64,000 bases of DNA from an uncultured Porphyromonadaceae bacterium (GCA_900538705.1 UPZG01000004.1:89547-153546); one strand, 5' to 3'. Counted from the first letter of the stretch, positions 29,133-38,259 are shown. The notes: a model not told the origin generated them from the letters alone. Numbers and translations are program-made.

Positions 29133-29174
29133 ATAGCAGTAATAGCCTTGTCGTTTGAGGACTATTACTGCTAT
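29133..29174 (+). terminator. stem-loop after trmD
   Basis: ATAGCAGTAATAG at 29133-29145 pairs with its complement at 29162-29174 around a 16-base loop, followed by a weak TTGTAT. The remaining 29175-29374 stretch is AT-rich and holds no gene. Confidence 0.6.
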
Positions 29175-29374
29175 TTGTATAGTGAGGAGGCTTTGGAAAA
29201 TTTATCATAATTATTGTGGCAGGTGATTTAATTCTCTTATTATGTGCTGATAGCGAGAAGTTTTTGTCTATTTTATGGGAGAAAGATGGTGAAAAACTGA
29301 CATTATTTCATACTTTTGTATTCGGTATAGATTTTGATACTTTATCAGTAACTGTAATTAAATAGAATAAATAT

Positions 29375-29629
29375 ATGTGCCTATTCAGAGGGCTTCTTTT
29401 GCCTATTATATTTCTTGTGTTTTTACTTCCCGTGATATTATTTATGTCTTTGGGCAGAAGTTGGGTATCGTGGCGTAACCGTGATAAGAATAATCGTAAT
29501 TCGTCGCGCAATCGTAATACAGATGAGACGCAACAAACATATTCGAGTTATGATACAAAAGAGGTTATTGACCCGGCAAAGATTGAATATATAGACTTTG
29601 AGGAAGTAGAAAAGGACGAGAAGTCTTAG
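29375..29629 (+). CDS. DUF4834-like small membrane-anchored protein
   Basis: 84 residues. One hydrophobic N-terminal helix (LPIIFLVFLLPVILFMSL) is followed by a polar, Asn/Arg/Ser-rich stretch and an acidic end (KIEYIDFEEVEKDE), which is the pattern of the Bacteroidota DUF4834 family. Function unknown; probably an inner-membrane anchored tail. It stands alone, 300 bases downstream of trmD. Confidence 0.6.
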   Translation: MCLFRGLLLPIIFLVFLLPVILFMSLGRSWVSWRNRDKNNRNSSRNRNTDETQQTYSSYDTKEVIDPAKIEYIDFEEVEKDEKS

Positions 29630-29770
29630 CCATACTCTTATTCCTTACCGTTATTTATAGAGCCTTAAATGAAGGTGCTCTATAGGTCTGATAATTGAGT
29701 ATGGGGTAAAAGGCTTGAGAAATGTAATTGAGCAAAATTTGTTTTAGATATTACCTCTTAATAACTAAAG

Positions 29771-29812
29771 AGCGACCTCAGGACGAATAGATTGGTATTC
29801 CCTGAGGTCGCT
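29771..29812. terminator. 12-bp perfect stem-loop between DUF4834 and T9SS cargo genes
   Basis: AGCGACCTCAGG pairs perfectly with CCTGAGGTCGCT at 29801-29812. It lies between convergent genes and probably ends both transcripts. Confidence 0.7.
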
Positions 29813-29860
29813 GTATTAATTCCTGCCAGCTATAGCAAAAGGTATGGTTGCTGTTTAGTT

Positions 29861-31978
29861 TTATTTATCCTTAATGACTATCTTCCTGTTTTCTGTACTG
29901 TTATCAATATATTTGATTGACTGAATATAAATACCGTCGGTTGGATTGATAACTTGCCGGCCAGTTAAATCGAAATAGATTATTTCGCGTACTTCTTTTT
30001 GTAAAGAGGCATTTATGGCATCAACATCTCCTGTGGAAGAAAATTTTAGGCAGGGATTTATAGTTTCTGTCATGGTATTACCCGACGCATCGCTGAGCGT
30101 GATGCGCAGGTCATATAAGCTATTGGTCTCAGAGATTGAAATTGCACTTAAGTCGGTTTCGTAGATAAAGCCGAAACATTCGTCAAGTTCATAACCAATT
30201 TGTGTGGTCGATAATTCTGTCCACTGATTATTGCCATGAAATGAATATTCAACTTTTACAGATTCGGGAGCTGTATAGTTGTCGAAGTTGCCGGTGATTT
30301 CGTTGTAGTTTAGGTCTATGGTAGAAAGGTAGAGTTTTGCGCCATCGGGTTTTTCAAATGCATATCCCACGCTGCCATCGGCGTCACGTACCAATATGCC
30401 ACTCAATGTGGGTGCTGTCAGGTCTTCCTGAGTCATATCAATGTGCAAGATAGTTGTAGTTTCTCCACCTATATTATCCAATGTATAATTCCTGTTTTTG
30501 TAGGTAAAATCAAGTATTCCGGCCGGATTTTGTTTAGTATACCACGATTCCATTTTTTTATTCAGTTCCGATACCTTGCACTCCTCGACGATGGTCTCGC
30601 CGTTGTATGTTGCAGAGACTGTGGATGATAGGACGTCTGCATGACGCTTGTCTCCAAGCAATCCGCCGCTACTGTAAGTGTATTCACTGGCGGCCATATT
30701 GTATTCGGGCATGTAAAGCATAAGATTGTATATGCCAATGTATGCGGGACCTGAGCCATAGTTCTGACGTAACTGTGATGGTGTATAGTTCAAAAAAGAT
30801 TTACTGTCGATACATTTGCCGAAAAGTGGTTCCATAGGATTATATCCTATTATGTTTTCATTATTTTCTCGTATGTAAAAAGGCGTACTTGTGTGATAGA
30901 TGTCTGTTTCGTATAGTTCGTAGTTGATGCCCCAATGATAATTATGGTCTTTTGTATTATTTCCCGAACTCCATACTTTGGCAAAGTCAGTATCGACCTC
31001 TCCGAATCCTACAAGAAACCCTCCATTGTAATAGTTACCAACACTAATCATATTGTTGCTTTCGCGGGTGTAAGTTTCATATGCGGGGCTTGGTTCTATA
31101 ACAGGATTATAACATGCGTAGTTGGTGTAATCATTTGATAGGGTGTTATTACCAGATAATGGCGTGGTACATATACCGGTAGTGTATATGTTACCATCAT
31201 TTTTTTCTAAGATAGTGCTATTGGTGAATATGTAGTCTGAATCGTTTTCTGTAAGATTGGTGTATATATCGCCGAAATATATATCGGGGTTGGCGAAAGA
31301 AGAGGGTATATACGGATATGAGTATAGTAGATATGTTGATATAAGTTGAGCCTTATTATAGATGATACTCATAACTCCACCATTTACAATATTTCCTTCT
31401 CGCGTATAAGAGACTCCTCCGTTTGATGTATTTTCTCCAACCGGCCAAGTTAGTAATTCACCGTTAATGTCCTTGGGGCGGAACCCTATATAATTTGTAG
31501 CATCAGCGAGGTTACACTTTACTTCTGTCGATACTGTGGGGTCGATATGATAGACAAGCAGATATAAAGCATTCTCGATAGAAGCGCTGATGAGTACATC
31601 TGAACCGCTCTCGGGTACCATGATGGTGATTGATTCTCTATTGAATGAACCAGACGTATAATTGTCCCTGTTCATTAAATAATATGACCATGATACTTCT
31701 AAAAGTTGTCCTTCTGCTTTTAATGTTACAGGGATTAAGTTGGCTTGTCTGTTTGCCGGTTGTTGTTGCTTGTTATTTTTGTAGGAAATAGGTGTTGGAG
31801 TAATTTCTCCGTTTTTATTCATTTCAATGACACTACCACACACTATCACATCGCTCAGTTTTGTGTCTGGAACTTGTAAGACTTGACCTCTTTGTGTCGT
31901 AACAATGTTTTTGACATTGGCTGTAGCCAAAATTGGCAGTGCGCATACCGCCATGATGATAAGGAATAGATTTTTCAT
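29861..31978 (-). CDS. secreted protein with type A T9SS sorting domain
   Basis: 705 residues. A signal peptide (1-19) is followed by beta-rich, Tyr/Asn/Ser/Thr-rich sequence with no protease or lectin motif I can name. The last 50 residues (IIYFDLTGRQVINPTDGIY then NRKIVIKDK) match the type A C-terminal sorting domain, which directs export through SprA and cleavage by PorU. It is therefore probably delivered to the cell surface or medium. The bulk of the protein is unrecognised. The -7 box on the minus strand is at 32004-32011. Confidence 0.7.
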   Translation of the reverse strand: MKNLFLIIMAVCALPILATANVKNIVTTQRGQVLQVPDTKLSDVIVCGSVIEMNKNGEITPTPISYKNNKQQQPANRQANLIPVTLKAEGQLLEVSWSYYLMNRDNYTSGSFNRESITIMVPESGSDVLISASIENALYLLVYHIDPTVSTEVKCNLADATNYIGFRPKDINGELLTWPVGENTSNGGVSYTREGNIVNGGVMSIIYNKAQLISTYLLYSYPYIPSSFANPDIYFGDIYTNLTENDSDYIFTNSTILEKNDGNIYTTGICTTPLSGNNTLSNDYTNYACYNPVIEPSPAYETYTRESNNMISVGNYYNGGFLVGFGEVDTDFAKVWSSGNNTKDHNYHWGINYELYETDIYHTSTPFYIRENNENIIGYNPMEPLFGKCIDSKSFLNYTPSQLRQNYGSGPAYIGIYNLMLYMPEYNMAASEYTYSSGGLLGDKRHADVLSSTVSATYNGETIVEECKVSELNKKMESWYTKQNPAGILDFTYKNRNYTLDNIGGETTTILHIDMTQEDLTAPTLSGILVRDADGSVGYAFEKPDGAKLYLSTIDLNYNEITGNFDNYTAPESVKVEYSFHGNNQWTELSTTQIGYELDECFGFIYETDLSAISISETNSLYDLRITLSDASGNTMTETINPCLKFSSTGDVDAINASLQKEVREIIYFDLTGRQVINPTDGIYIQSIKYIDNSTENRKIVIKDK

Positions 31979-32003
31979 ACTACATAGTTTTAGAATTGCA
32001 AGT

Positions 32004-32011
32004 CAAATATA
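32004..32011 (-). promoter_or_regulatory. -7 box for the T9SS cargo gene
   Basis: Reads TATATTTG on the minus strand, 26 bases upstream of the start. Confidence 0.55.
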
Positions 32012-32097
32012 AAATGATAAGAACGGCGCAAACAAATATTGTAAGTGGACAATAGGTGGACAACTGTCATTTTCTTGTTCATAATACCTATTTTATG

Positions 32098-32105
32098 TAC
32101 ATTTG
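32098..32105 (+). promoter_or_regulatory. -7 box for the TPR/LuxR-type regulator
   Basis: TACATTTG matches TAnnTTTG exactly, with a CTTG about 20 bases upstream. It supports the ATG at 32133 rather than the TTG at 32103. Confidence 0.55.
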
Positions 32106-32132
32106 TGTAGAAATATATTATGTATTAGTGCT

Positions 32133-33884
32133 ATGTTGAGAGGTTTAATTGTTGTTTGTTGCATTATATGTTCTTTGTCGCTTTTTTCGGCATCGCATTG
32201 GCCGTCGGTTAATGATAAGTTCGATGTGTTAAATGATAGTATGGAGCTGTTGCAACAGAAAGGCCGTTCGTCTCTGCCCAAAATGGAGAAAATTTTGGTA
32301 GAGATGGGGGAAATGTCGGAGCTTGATGGTGCACCGCAAGCCGAGGCTTTGCGTACCCAATTTTGGCATGCGAATTTACTTATTGCAAAAGGTGAAACTC
32401 AAGAGGCTAAAAGCATATTGAATTCGGCTATTTCTGCAACAGATTCTATAAGTATGCCGTATGATTATGCGCGTTTGTGGCAAGCATATGTATCTATAAA
32501 TAATGGATATGGGCAACAAATAGAAGACTATATGCGTGTAAGGAATAACGTCAAAGTCTTTTCTGCTTATAAAGATACGTTAAACCTTGCTTTATCGATA
32601 TTTTCTTTAGGACATATTTCCCTTTTGGCCGAGGATGCCGAGCAAGCGTTGAAATATCTTCAGGAATCTGATTCGTTATTTGAAATATTGAAGATGCCTA
32701 GCAAGCAACAGGTTAATAGGCTCTTGATAGCCGATGCAATGGATATGTTAGATAGAAAAGATGATGCATATACGTTGCTCAAAGGGTTGCTTCAATCTGA
32801 AGAGTGCCAGAAAGATACGTCGTTTATGGTTTTGGTCTTATTTTCGGCACAGTGGCATGCTCGTGATGCAAAAGAGCAATCGGAATTGGTGCATAAGGCG
32901 TATGAATTTTCGCGAAAGCAAAGTGATAAATATAATTTTGCATTGGCGAGTATGAATCTTGCCAATGATTATTTGAAGCACAGTTTAGAAGACTCGGCAT
33001 TGTTTCATATGTACGATGCAATAGATTATTTCGGGGAGATAGGAGCCTCTGAGATGTATTCGGCCGGCTGCAAGATAATGTCTGATATTTTTGCCTCTAA
33101 GCAAATGTGGGATAGTGCATACTATTATATATCGCAACATGTAAGTATAGATGATTCACTCAAGGTTATCGAACGATACAATCAAGTGAAAATTGCAGAG
33201 AATCGCGAGAGCATACGTCATTATGAACAGACGTTGCAATATGAAAAGTCGATGAAGCAAATGTATGTTGTCATATCTATTCTTGTACTGATGGCTATTG
33301 TAGCAATTGCCGCTTACTTGATAACCTTTGTACAAAATAAACGTAAGCGGGCTGAAATGGAGCAGCAGTTGAAGACCCTTGAGAATATAGAGTTGTCGAT
33401 GCGCTTGGAAAATGAACATTTGAAAAATCAAAATTACCAGCATGAATTAGAACGTAAAAACAGGGAGGCAACTTCATCGGCTCTTTTGATAACTGAAAAA
33501 GACAGGCTGCTCGATGAGTTGAACAAGAAAATAAATAGGGAGAGGGAGGCCGGAAATATTAATCCTTCAACGGCAACAGTGTTACGAAGTCAGATTCGTT
33601 CTCAGATGAGTGCCGATGATGACTGGCAGTTTTTCAAATTACGTTTTGAGCAAGTGCATTCTCAATTTTTTGTCAAATTAAAGGAGCGCGTTCCGTCATT
33701 GACCGAGAAGGAGATGCACCTATGTGCCTATATCTGTATAGGAATGTCTAATGAGCAGTTGGCCAGAGTCCTTTCGGTAGGAAGCGAGGCAATAAAGAAA
33801 GCGCGTTATAGATTGAGAAAGAAGCTGCCTCTTAAAGATAATGAGACGATAGAATCTTTTATACGTTCGGTCGATGTCATGTGA
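32133..33884 (+). CDS. membrane-anchored TPR regulator with C-terminal LuxR-like HTH
   Basis: 583 residues from the ATG at 32133. Order: signal/anchor (1-22), a periplasmic helical region with TPR-like repeats (about 30-380), one transmembrane helix (VVISILVLMAIVAIAAYLI), a cytosolic coiled coil rich in Glu/Lys, and a C-terminal helix-turn-helix of LuxR/GerE type (LTEKEMHLCAYICIGMSNEQ then GSEAIKKARYRLRKKL). This one-polypeptide sensor-regulator layout is common in Bacteroidetes and lacks a histidine kinase. Target genes are unknown. It is divergent from the T9SS cargo gene, a possible target. Confidence 0.75.
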   Translation: MLRGLIVVCCIICSLSLFSASHWPSVNDKFDVLNDSMELLQQKGRSSLPKMEKILVEMGEMSELDGAPQAEALRTQFWHANLLIAKGETQEAKSILNSAISATDSISMPYDYARLWQAYVSINNGYGQQIEDYMRVRNNVKVFSAYKDTLNLALSIFSLGHISLLAEDAEQALKYLQESDSLFEILKMPSKQQVNRLLIADAMDMLDRKDDAYTLLKGLLQSEECQKDTSFMVLVLFSAQWHARDAKEQSELVHKAYEFSRKQSDKYNFALASMNLANDYLKHSLEDSALFHMYDAIDYFGEIGASEMYSAGCKIMSDIFASKQMWDSAYYYISQHVSIDDSLKVIERYNQVKIAENRESIRHYEQTLQYEKSMKQMYVVISILVLMAIVAIAAYLITFVQNKRKRAEMEQQLKTLENIELSMRLENEHLKNQNYQHELERKNREATSSALLITEKDRLLDELNKKINREREAGNINPSTATVLRSQIRSQMSADDDWQFFKLRFEQVHSQFFVKLKERVPSLTEKEMHLCAYICIGMSNEQLARVLSVGSEAIKKARYRLRKKLPLKDNETIESFIRSVDVM

Positions 33885-34043
33885 TAGAGAGGCCGAGATG
33901 TGTTTGTTTGTTGCCCTGGATTGAAAATAGAATAGGGGGGACGCCTGTAGAAAATGGGCACTTTGTATAGCAATGGTAGCTTTTGTAGAAACATCAGCTG
34001 CCGCATTATCTGCGACATGTTTTTGTTATACGAATAAATTATG

Positions 34044-34085
34044 AGGGTGACCCCAAAGTCATATAGACCATGAAAGGGTCACCCT
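34044..34085. terminator. bidirectional terminator between regulator and thiL
   Basis: AGGGTGACCC at 34044-34053 pairs with GGGTCACCCT at 34076-34085 around a 22-base loop, between two convergent genes. Confidence 0.7.
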
Positions 34086-34114
34086 TATAATAATATCATG
34101 TCGACAATCTTATG

Positions 34115-35155
34115 TTATTCTTCGGCCAGCGAGTTCCAGCCTTGTGCCCGCAACTCTATTTCATTGCCGTCACGAGTGATAAGACAACAACCTAATGAGG
34201 GTGCCGTGATGTGGCCAATTACTTTTATACCAGGTATGGCACTTACTGTTTCGTGGAGCGGCAGTGGCACGGTGAAGAGCAATTCATAATCCTCGCCTCC
34301 GTTGAGGGCAGCAGTAACAAGGTTCATGTTAAACTCTTCGGCCATCATGGCAGTCTGATAATCGATGGGAATACGTTCTTCGTAGACGCGGCATCCTACG
34401 TGGCTTTGCTTGCATATGTGTAGCAACTCAGATGAAAGTCCGTCTGAAATATCCATCATGGCTGTAGGTACGATACCGGCTTTGTCGAGAGCTTCTATCA
34501 CATCGCGGCGAGCTTCGGGTTTGAGCTGGCGTTCGAGTAGGTACTCACGGTTGTCGAAAGCCGGTTTGAAGTCCTTTTCGCCAGCAAACACACGCTTCTC
34601 CCTCTCGAGTAGCTGCAATCCCATGTACGCAGCACCTAGGTCGCCACTAACACAAATCAGGTCGTTTTCGTGTGCGCCGTTGCGATATGCTATTTTGCCG
34701 GCAACTCCTTCACCTATGCAGGTTATGCTGATGGTGAGTCCGGTCATAGAAGCAGATGTGTCACCTCCTACAAGGTCAACACCATAAGTTTGGCAGGCCA
34801 GGCGTATGCCTGCGTAGAGTTCTTCGAGGTCTTCGACCGAAAATCGTTTCGATACTCCCAGCGAGACGGTAATTTGTCGCGGAGTACCGTTCATGGCATA
34901 AATATCGGAGAAGTTTACCACTGCCGATTTGTATCCCAAGTGTTTCAACGGCACATAGGTGAGGTCGAAATGCACGCCTTCCAGCAGCAAGTCGGTTGTT
35001 ACAAGCGTTTCGTGCCCCTCGTAGTGGAGTACGGCGGCATCGTCGCCCACGCCTTTTCGTGTCGATTCGTTGACGGGCTTTATATCGGCAGTAAGCTTCT
35101 CTATCAGGCCAAATTCACCCAGAGTTGCGATTTCGGTTCTGTTCCGATTTTCCAT
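34115..35155 (-). CDS. thiL: thiamine-monophosphate kinase
   Basis: 346 residues. The AIR-synthase-like fold signatures are seen: KGVGDDAAVL, TDLLLEGVHF, the metal-binding GGDTSAS and the DISDGLSSEL loop. It phosphorylates thiamine monophosphate to the diphosphate cofactor. It starts 4 bases after the stop of the purine nucleoside phosphorylase gene, so the two form an operon. I see no TPP riboswitch in the leader. Confidence 0.93.
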   Translation of the reverse strand: MENRNRTEIATLGEFGLIEKLTADIKPVNESTRKGVGDDAAVLHYEGHETLVTTDLLLEGVHFDLTYVPLKHLGYKSAVVNFSDIYAMNGTPRQITVSLGVSKRFSVEDLEELYAGIRLACQTYGVDLVGGDTSASMTGLTISITCIGEGVAGKIAYRNGAHENDLICVSGDLGAAYMGLQLLEREKRVFAGEKDFKPAFDNREYLLERQLKPEARRDVIEALDKAGIVPTAMMDISDGLSSELLHICKQSHVGCRVYEERIPIDYQTAMMAEEFNMNLVTAALNGGEDYELLFTVPLPLHETVSAIPGIKVIGHITAPSLGCCLITRDGNEIELRAQGWNSLAEE

Positions 35156-35159
35156 TGTG

Positions 35160-35972
35160 TCAGCACTCGGTTACAAGTTCTTTCATGATTTGTGTCATCA
35201 ACGGTTGGGCTGCGTTGGCGGCTTTTTGCACTTCCTCGTGCGAGCATTTCTCTACAATACCCTCTACACCCAAGTCAGTAATGACCGATACGGCAAATAC
35301 TTCCATACCTGCATGACGTGCCACGATTACCTCGGGTACGGTGCTCATACCTACGGCATCGCCTCCTATGCGGGCAAAGTAGCGATACTCGGCCGGGGTT
35401 TCAAATGTAGGACCCTGTGTGCCAACGTATACTCCATGTTGCACCTTGATGTGGTTGCGGGCAGCTATCTCGTCGGCTTTGGCGATGAGTCGTTTTGAGT
35501 ATGCTTCGCTCATGTCGGGGAAGCGTGCGCCCAGCTCTTCGTAGTTTTTGCCGCGCAGCGGATGCTCGGGGAAGAGATTGATGTGGTCGGTGATAATCAT
35601 GATGTCACCTACCTTGAATGTCGGGTTCATACCGCCGGCTGCGTTCGATACAAACAGCGTCTTGATGCCCATAGCCTTCATTACACGAACGGGAAAGGTT
35701 ACCTGCTTCATGTCGTAACCTTCGTAGAAATGGAAGCGGCCTTGCATGGCCAATACTTCTTTGTCGCCCAAATGACCAAAGATGAGCTTGCCGCTATGAC
35801 CCTCTACCGTCGACACGGGGAAGTGAGGTATCTGTTCGTAAGGAATTTCCACTTTGTCGGTAATATGGTCGGCGAGATGTCCCAGACCTGTACCTAAAAT
35901 AATACCTGTTTCGGGACGATAGTCCACAAGAGCCTTTAAGTAGGCAGCCGTTTGGTTTATTTTGTTTATCAT
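35160..35972 (-). CDS. purine nucleoside phosphorylase (class I)
   Basis: 270 residues. Phosphate and purine site signatures are present: IILGTGLGHLAD, VEGHSG, GRFHFYEGYD and VSNAAGGMN, with GMSTVPEVIVARH further on. The enzyme cleaves purine nucleosides with phosphate to base and ribose-1-phosphate in the cytosol. It is the first gene of the pair with thiL. The -7 box lies at 36063-36070 on the minus strand. Confidence 0.92.
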   Translation of the reverse strand: MINKINQTAAYLKALVDYRPETGIILGTGLGHLADHITDKVEIPYEQIPHFPVSTVEGHSGKLIFGHLGDKEVLAMQGRFHFYEGYDMKQVTFPVRVMKAMGIKTLFVSNAAGGMNPTFKVGDIMIITDHINLFPEHPLRGKNYEELGARFPDMSEAYSKRLIAKADEIAARNHIKVQHGVYVGTQGPTFETPAEYRYFARIGGDAVGMSTVPEVIVARHAGMEVFAVSVITDLGVEGIVEKCSHEEVQKAANAAQPLMTQIMKELVTEC

Positions 35973-36062
35973 AACACTATATGTTTATTGATTAGTCTTA
36001 TACGATTCCTTCCCCCATTTATATGCAACCTACTAACGGTTGCTTGCGTGAGATGGGAAAGA

Positions 36063-36070
36063 CAAATATA
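36063..36070 (-). promoter_or_regulatory. -7 box for the PNP-thiL operon
   Basis: Reads TATATTTG on the minus strand, about 90 bases upstream of the start codon. Confidence 0.5.
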
Positions 36071-36086
36071 CGAAAAGTATAGAGCC

Positions 36087-36188
36087 ATGCAAAATATACT
36101 TGCTTTATTTTGCATGGTCGGGATGTCGTCTTGTGTCGGAGTGTATGCTTCTGCCTCCAAAGAGCATTTACGTTATCTAAGGATGTAA
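36087..36188 (+). CDS. possible small lipoprotein-like ORF, 33 residues
   Basis: MQNILALFCMVGMSSCVGVY begins a short hydrophobic, signal-like peptide with a loose lipobox (MSSC). The ORF ends directly before the 36191 stem-loop. No family is recognised and a chance ORF is quite possible. Confidence 0.2.
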   Translation: MQNILALFCMVGMSSCVGVYASASKEHLRYLRM

Positions 36189-36190
36189 CG

Positions 36191-36235
36191 TATACAGCCC
36201 GGTAAAATAATATAAGTATTTTACCGGGCTGTATA
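36191..36235. terminator. 19-bp perfect stem-loop downstream of the porin gene
   Basis: Bases 36191-36209 are fully complementary to 36217-36235, with a 7-base loop. It sits about 50 bases past the porin stop on the minus strand. Neither side has a T-run, so it may act as an mRNA-stabilising hairpin as much as a terminator. Confidence 0.55.
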
Positions 36236-36286
36236 AGATATTATGAAGACTTAATTACTCCAATAGTTAGAGGTTTAGGATGAGCA

Positions 36287-37552
36287 TCAGATACCCACCT
36301 CTATTTGGATGCGAGCTTGCCAGCGGTCGTATTGGAATACGGCGGGAATGGCTTCGGTGGCGTAGTTGTAGGATATATCGGCCTGTACTTTCAGTGTGTG
36401 CCCTATGATATATTTGGTAACGCCGAGGGTGGCTTGGTTGTAGGTCTTGTAGCCTACGTATGGGCGTACCTGGGCTTCGGGCATGAGGGTCGAGTGGCGG
36501 GCTGCAATCTCCCAGTTCTTGGGGAAAATGTAGCTTGCCTGTACGTTGAGTCCCATGCCGGTATATACGTTTTGTTCTACAAATCCGTCGCGGTATATGA
36601 GCGGTTTGTCGCAAATACGTCCCATGAAGTCGGTATAGAAGGCAAAGCCGTTGTACTTGAAGATGAAGTCTACGAAGTACGATTGCAGCGAGCGGCGGTT
36701 GCCGTCGATAAATTCGTCTCCGTTTTCTCCTTGTATACGCGCAGCACGGTCGTTGTAGCTGTATGCGCCGGCAATCATCAGTTTGGGAGTCTCCTCACGC
36801 TCAAAGTCACCTTCGGTAACGTCGCCCAACGCTTTGAACCGGCCCAACGGGAAGAGTTCTACACGGGCTGTATAGGCCAGTCCGCTGTTGGTAGAGAGGC
36901 GGAAGTTGCGCCCGTCGCCTGTGGTGATAGAAGCTTTCACGGCGTATTGGAATGTTTTACCTATGTGGTTGTAGTATTCGCCGAAAAGACCGAAATCGCG
37001 GTCGAGGTTAAACTCTGAGTTGACGATACTGCGGTCTACAAATTGCAGGGCGCTCGACGAGTTCATGCGTGCGCGGTTGCCGCGTATTTTGGTCTGGCCG
37101 AAACCGATGTTCCAGTTGGCCGACGGTACGTAGTAAAGCATGGCGTCGCGGATGATGTTCATGTTGCCGTTGCCGAGCAATTTGGCGTCGTAGGGCGAAA
37201 ATCCGAGTTGGATAGAGTAGGTGAGCTTGGGGCTGAATACATGTCCGTCGAAGCGCAATCTGAGGCGTTTGATGCAGGCCTCGGTTTGTGTTACCGAGAG
37301 CTGGTCGTTGAGCGTTATGCCGGCAAGGCTCTGCATGCGAAGCCTCAATGTGAGTTTGTATTTGTCGTCTTTTGTTTTGAACGTCAGACCTTTGCCAACT
37401 TCTATATTGGGCATGTTGCGTAATATTTCGCTTATTTGTTCGTCACTGTACACGCCTTTAGACAGGGTGTCGTTCTCAATGGCTATTTCGCTTTGTGCTG
37501 GGAGAGCCCATGTTACTGCAAGCCCGATGAGAAGGATGGCGATTCTTTTCAT
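36287..37552 (-). CDS. phosphate-selective porin O/P-like outer-membrane protein
   Basis: 421 residues with a signal peptide (1-19). The mature start has a short coiled segment (YSDEQISEILRNMPNIEVGKG), then a beta-barrel with the porin O/P layout (LRLRMQSLAGI, RLRLRFDGHVFSP, LTYSIQLGFSP, FGQTKIRGNRARMNSS). The last strand ends in RIQIEVGI with a small final residue rather than the usual Phe. Family members pass phosphate or pyrophosphate; the ligand here is inferred only. It has its own promoter (37630). Confidence 0.85.
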   Translation of the reverse strand: MKRIAILLIGLAVTWALPAQSEIAIENDTLSKGVYSDEQISEILRNMPNIEVGKGLTFKTKDDKYKLTLRLRMQSLAGITLNDQLSVTQTEACIKRLRLRFDGHVFSPKLTYSIQLGFSPYDAKLLGNGNMNIIRDAMLYYVPSANWNIGFGQTKIRGNRARMNSSSALQFVDRSIVNSEFNLDRDFGLFGEYYNHIGKTFQYAVKASITTGDGRNFRLSTNSGLAYTARVELFPLGRFKALGDVTEGDFEREETPKLMIAGAYSYNDRAARIQGENGDEFIDGNRRSLQSYFVDFIFKYNGFAFYTDFMGRICDKPLIYRDGFVEQNVYTGMGLNVQASYIFPKNWEIAARHSTLMPEAQVRPYVGYKTYNQATLGVTKYIIGHTLKVQADISYNYATEAIPAVFQYDRWQARIQIEVGI

Positions 37553-37629
37553 AAATAGATTTTTAGTAAGGTCTATATCTTTCTTGTTATTTTCTAATAG
37601 GCTAATATAAGTCTATTTTTTTAATGTTG

Positions 37630-37637
37630 CAAATTTA
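37630..37637 (-). promoter_or_regulatory. -7 box for the porin gene
   Basis: Reads TAAATTTG on the minus strand, about 78 bases upstream of the start. Bases 37638-37823 hold no gene that I can see. Confidence 0.5.
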
Positions 37638-37823
37638 AGACAATATATGTTACAGAACTATTACAATAGCATGTCTTTTGAGTGACTGTATTGGACTGTA
37701 ATACTGAATGCTGTTTCTTGAAAATGGATGGAAATGGAAAATGTAGGTAATATGTAGAGCAGTACCGTAAAGGTCAAAAATAGGGTGTATGCAAAATAAA
37801 AATGAAAAATATTCATTTTAGCT

Positions 37824-37854
37824 ATTGCAGGTAAAAAATAAAGTTGTAACTTTG
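37824..37854 (+). promoter_or_regulatory. promoter for tRNA-Met
   Basis: ATTG near 37824-37827 and TAACTTTG at 37847-37854 are about 20 bases apart. The expected start is about 25 bases before the mature tRNA. Confidence 0.6.
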
Positions 37855-37886
37855 CACCGCATTTATGAAAAAGGTGTACAGATGAT

Positions 37887-37960
37887 GGCGGGATAGCTCA
37901 GTTGGTTAGAGCGTCGGATTCATAACCCGGAGGTCTCGAGTTCAATTCTCGATCCCGCTA
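37887..37960 (+). tRNA. tRNA-Met (anticodon CAT)
   Basis: A 74-base cloverleaf. The 7-bp acceptor stem GGCGGGA pairs with TCCCGCT (first pair G-T), T8-A9 follow, and the D-arm GCTC...GAGC is present. The anticodon loop is TTCATAA with CAT, the T-arm TCGAG-TTCAATT-CTCGA is perfect, and the discriminator is A at 37960. CCA is not encoded. An A31/C39 mismatch sits at the end of the anticodon stem. Elongator methionine is most likely; tRNA-Ile2 (also CAT) cannot be fully excluded. Confidence 0.93.
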
Positions 37961-37961
37961 C

Positions 37962-38002
37962 AAAAAGAGAAAGTCACTATCGAGTGGCTTTCTCTTTTTT
38001 TG
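37962..38002 (+). terminator. terminator of tRNA-Met
   Basis: An A-rich arm at 37962-37978 pairs with 37983-37999 through AAAAAGAGAAAG/CTTTCTCTTTTT, followed by more T. Confidence 0.85.
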
Positions 38003-38117
38003 TTTTGTATGTAGTTTCCCACTGGTGAGGTATCTAAATTTTGACTTAATCGGCGCTGTAATTAACCGATGGAAATGTTGAGAGAGGAAGGGGGCGACTA
38101 GGAAGTTTTTTCAACTA

Positions 38118-38149
38118 TTTTTATCCTGAATTTTGTCGACTATGCCATT
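38118..38149. repeat. intergenic 32-bp repeat, copy B
   Basis: Partner of 25271-25302, in the same orientation, containing TTTTGTCGACTA. It lies between the tRNA terminator and the left end of the mobile element. The rest of 38003-38219 shows no gene. Confidence 0.6.
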
Positions 38150-38219
38150 AGTTTGAATAGAGGGCTAGCCGATTATGCGCATCTCTTGGCCGCAGGTTAT
38201 TGCTGAACGTATAAACGAA

Positions 38220-38258
38220 AGGAGCAATTATCCTTCGTGGAATAATTGCTCCTTTTTC
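38220..38258. terminator. stem-loop next to the left attachment repeat
   Basis: AGGAGCAATTAT at 38220-38231 pairs perfectly with 38242-38253, followed by TTTTT. Read on the minus strand it follows the tRNA-3'-end-like core at 38260-38272, as a tRNA terminator would. Confidence 0.7.
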
Positions 38259-38259
38259 T

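Noticed and set aside
34115..36080. TPP riboswitch for thiL
   Set aside because: thiL is second in the operon with a 4-base gap, and no THI-box-like CTGAGA was seen in the leader of the first gene.
36305..37018. Long frame opposite the porin
   Set aside because: The porin strand has a signal peptide and barrel pattern; the opposite frame is a codon-bias shadow.
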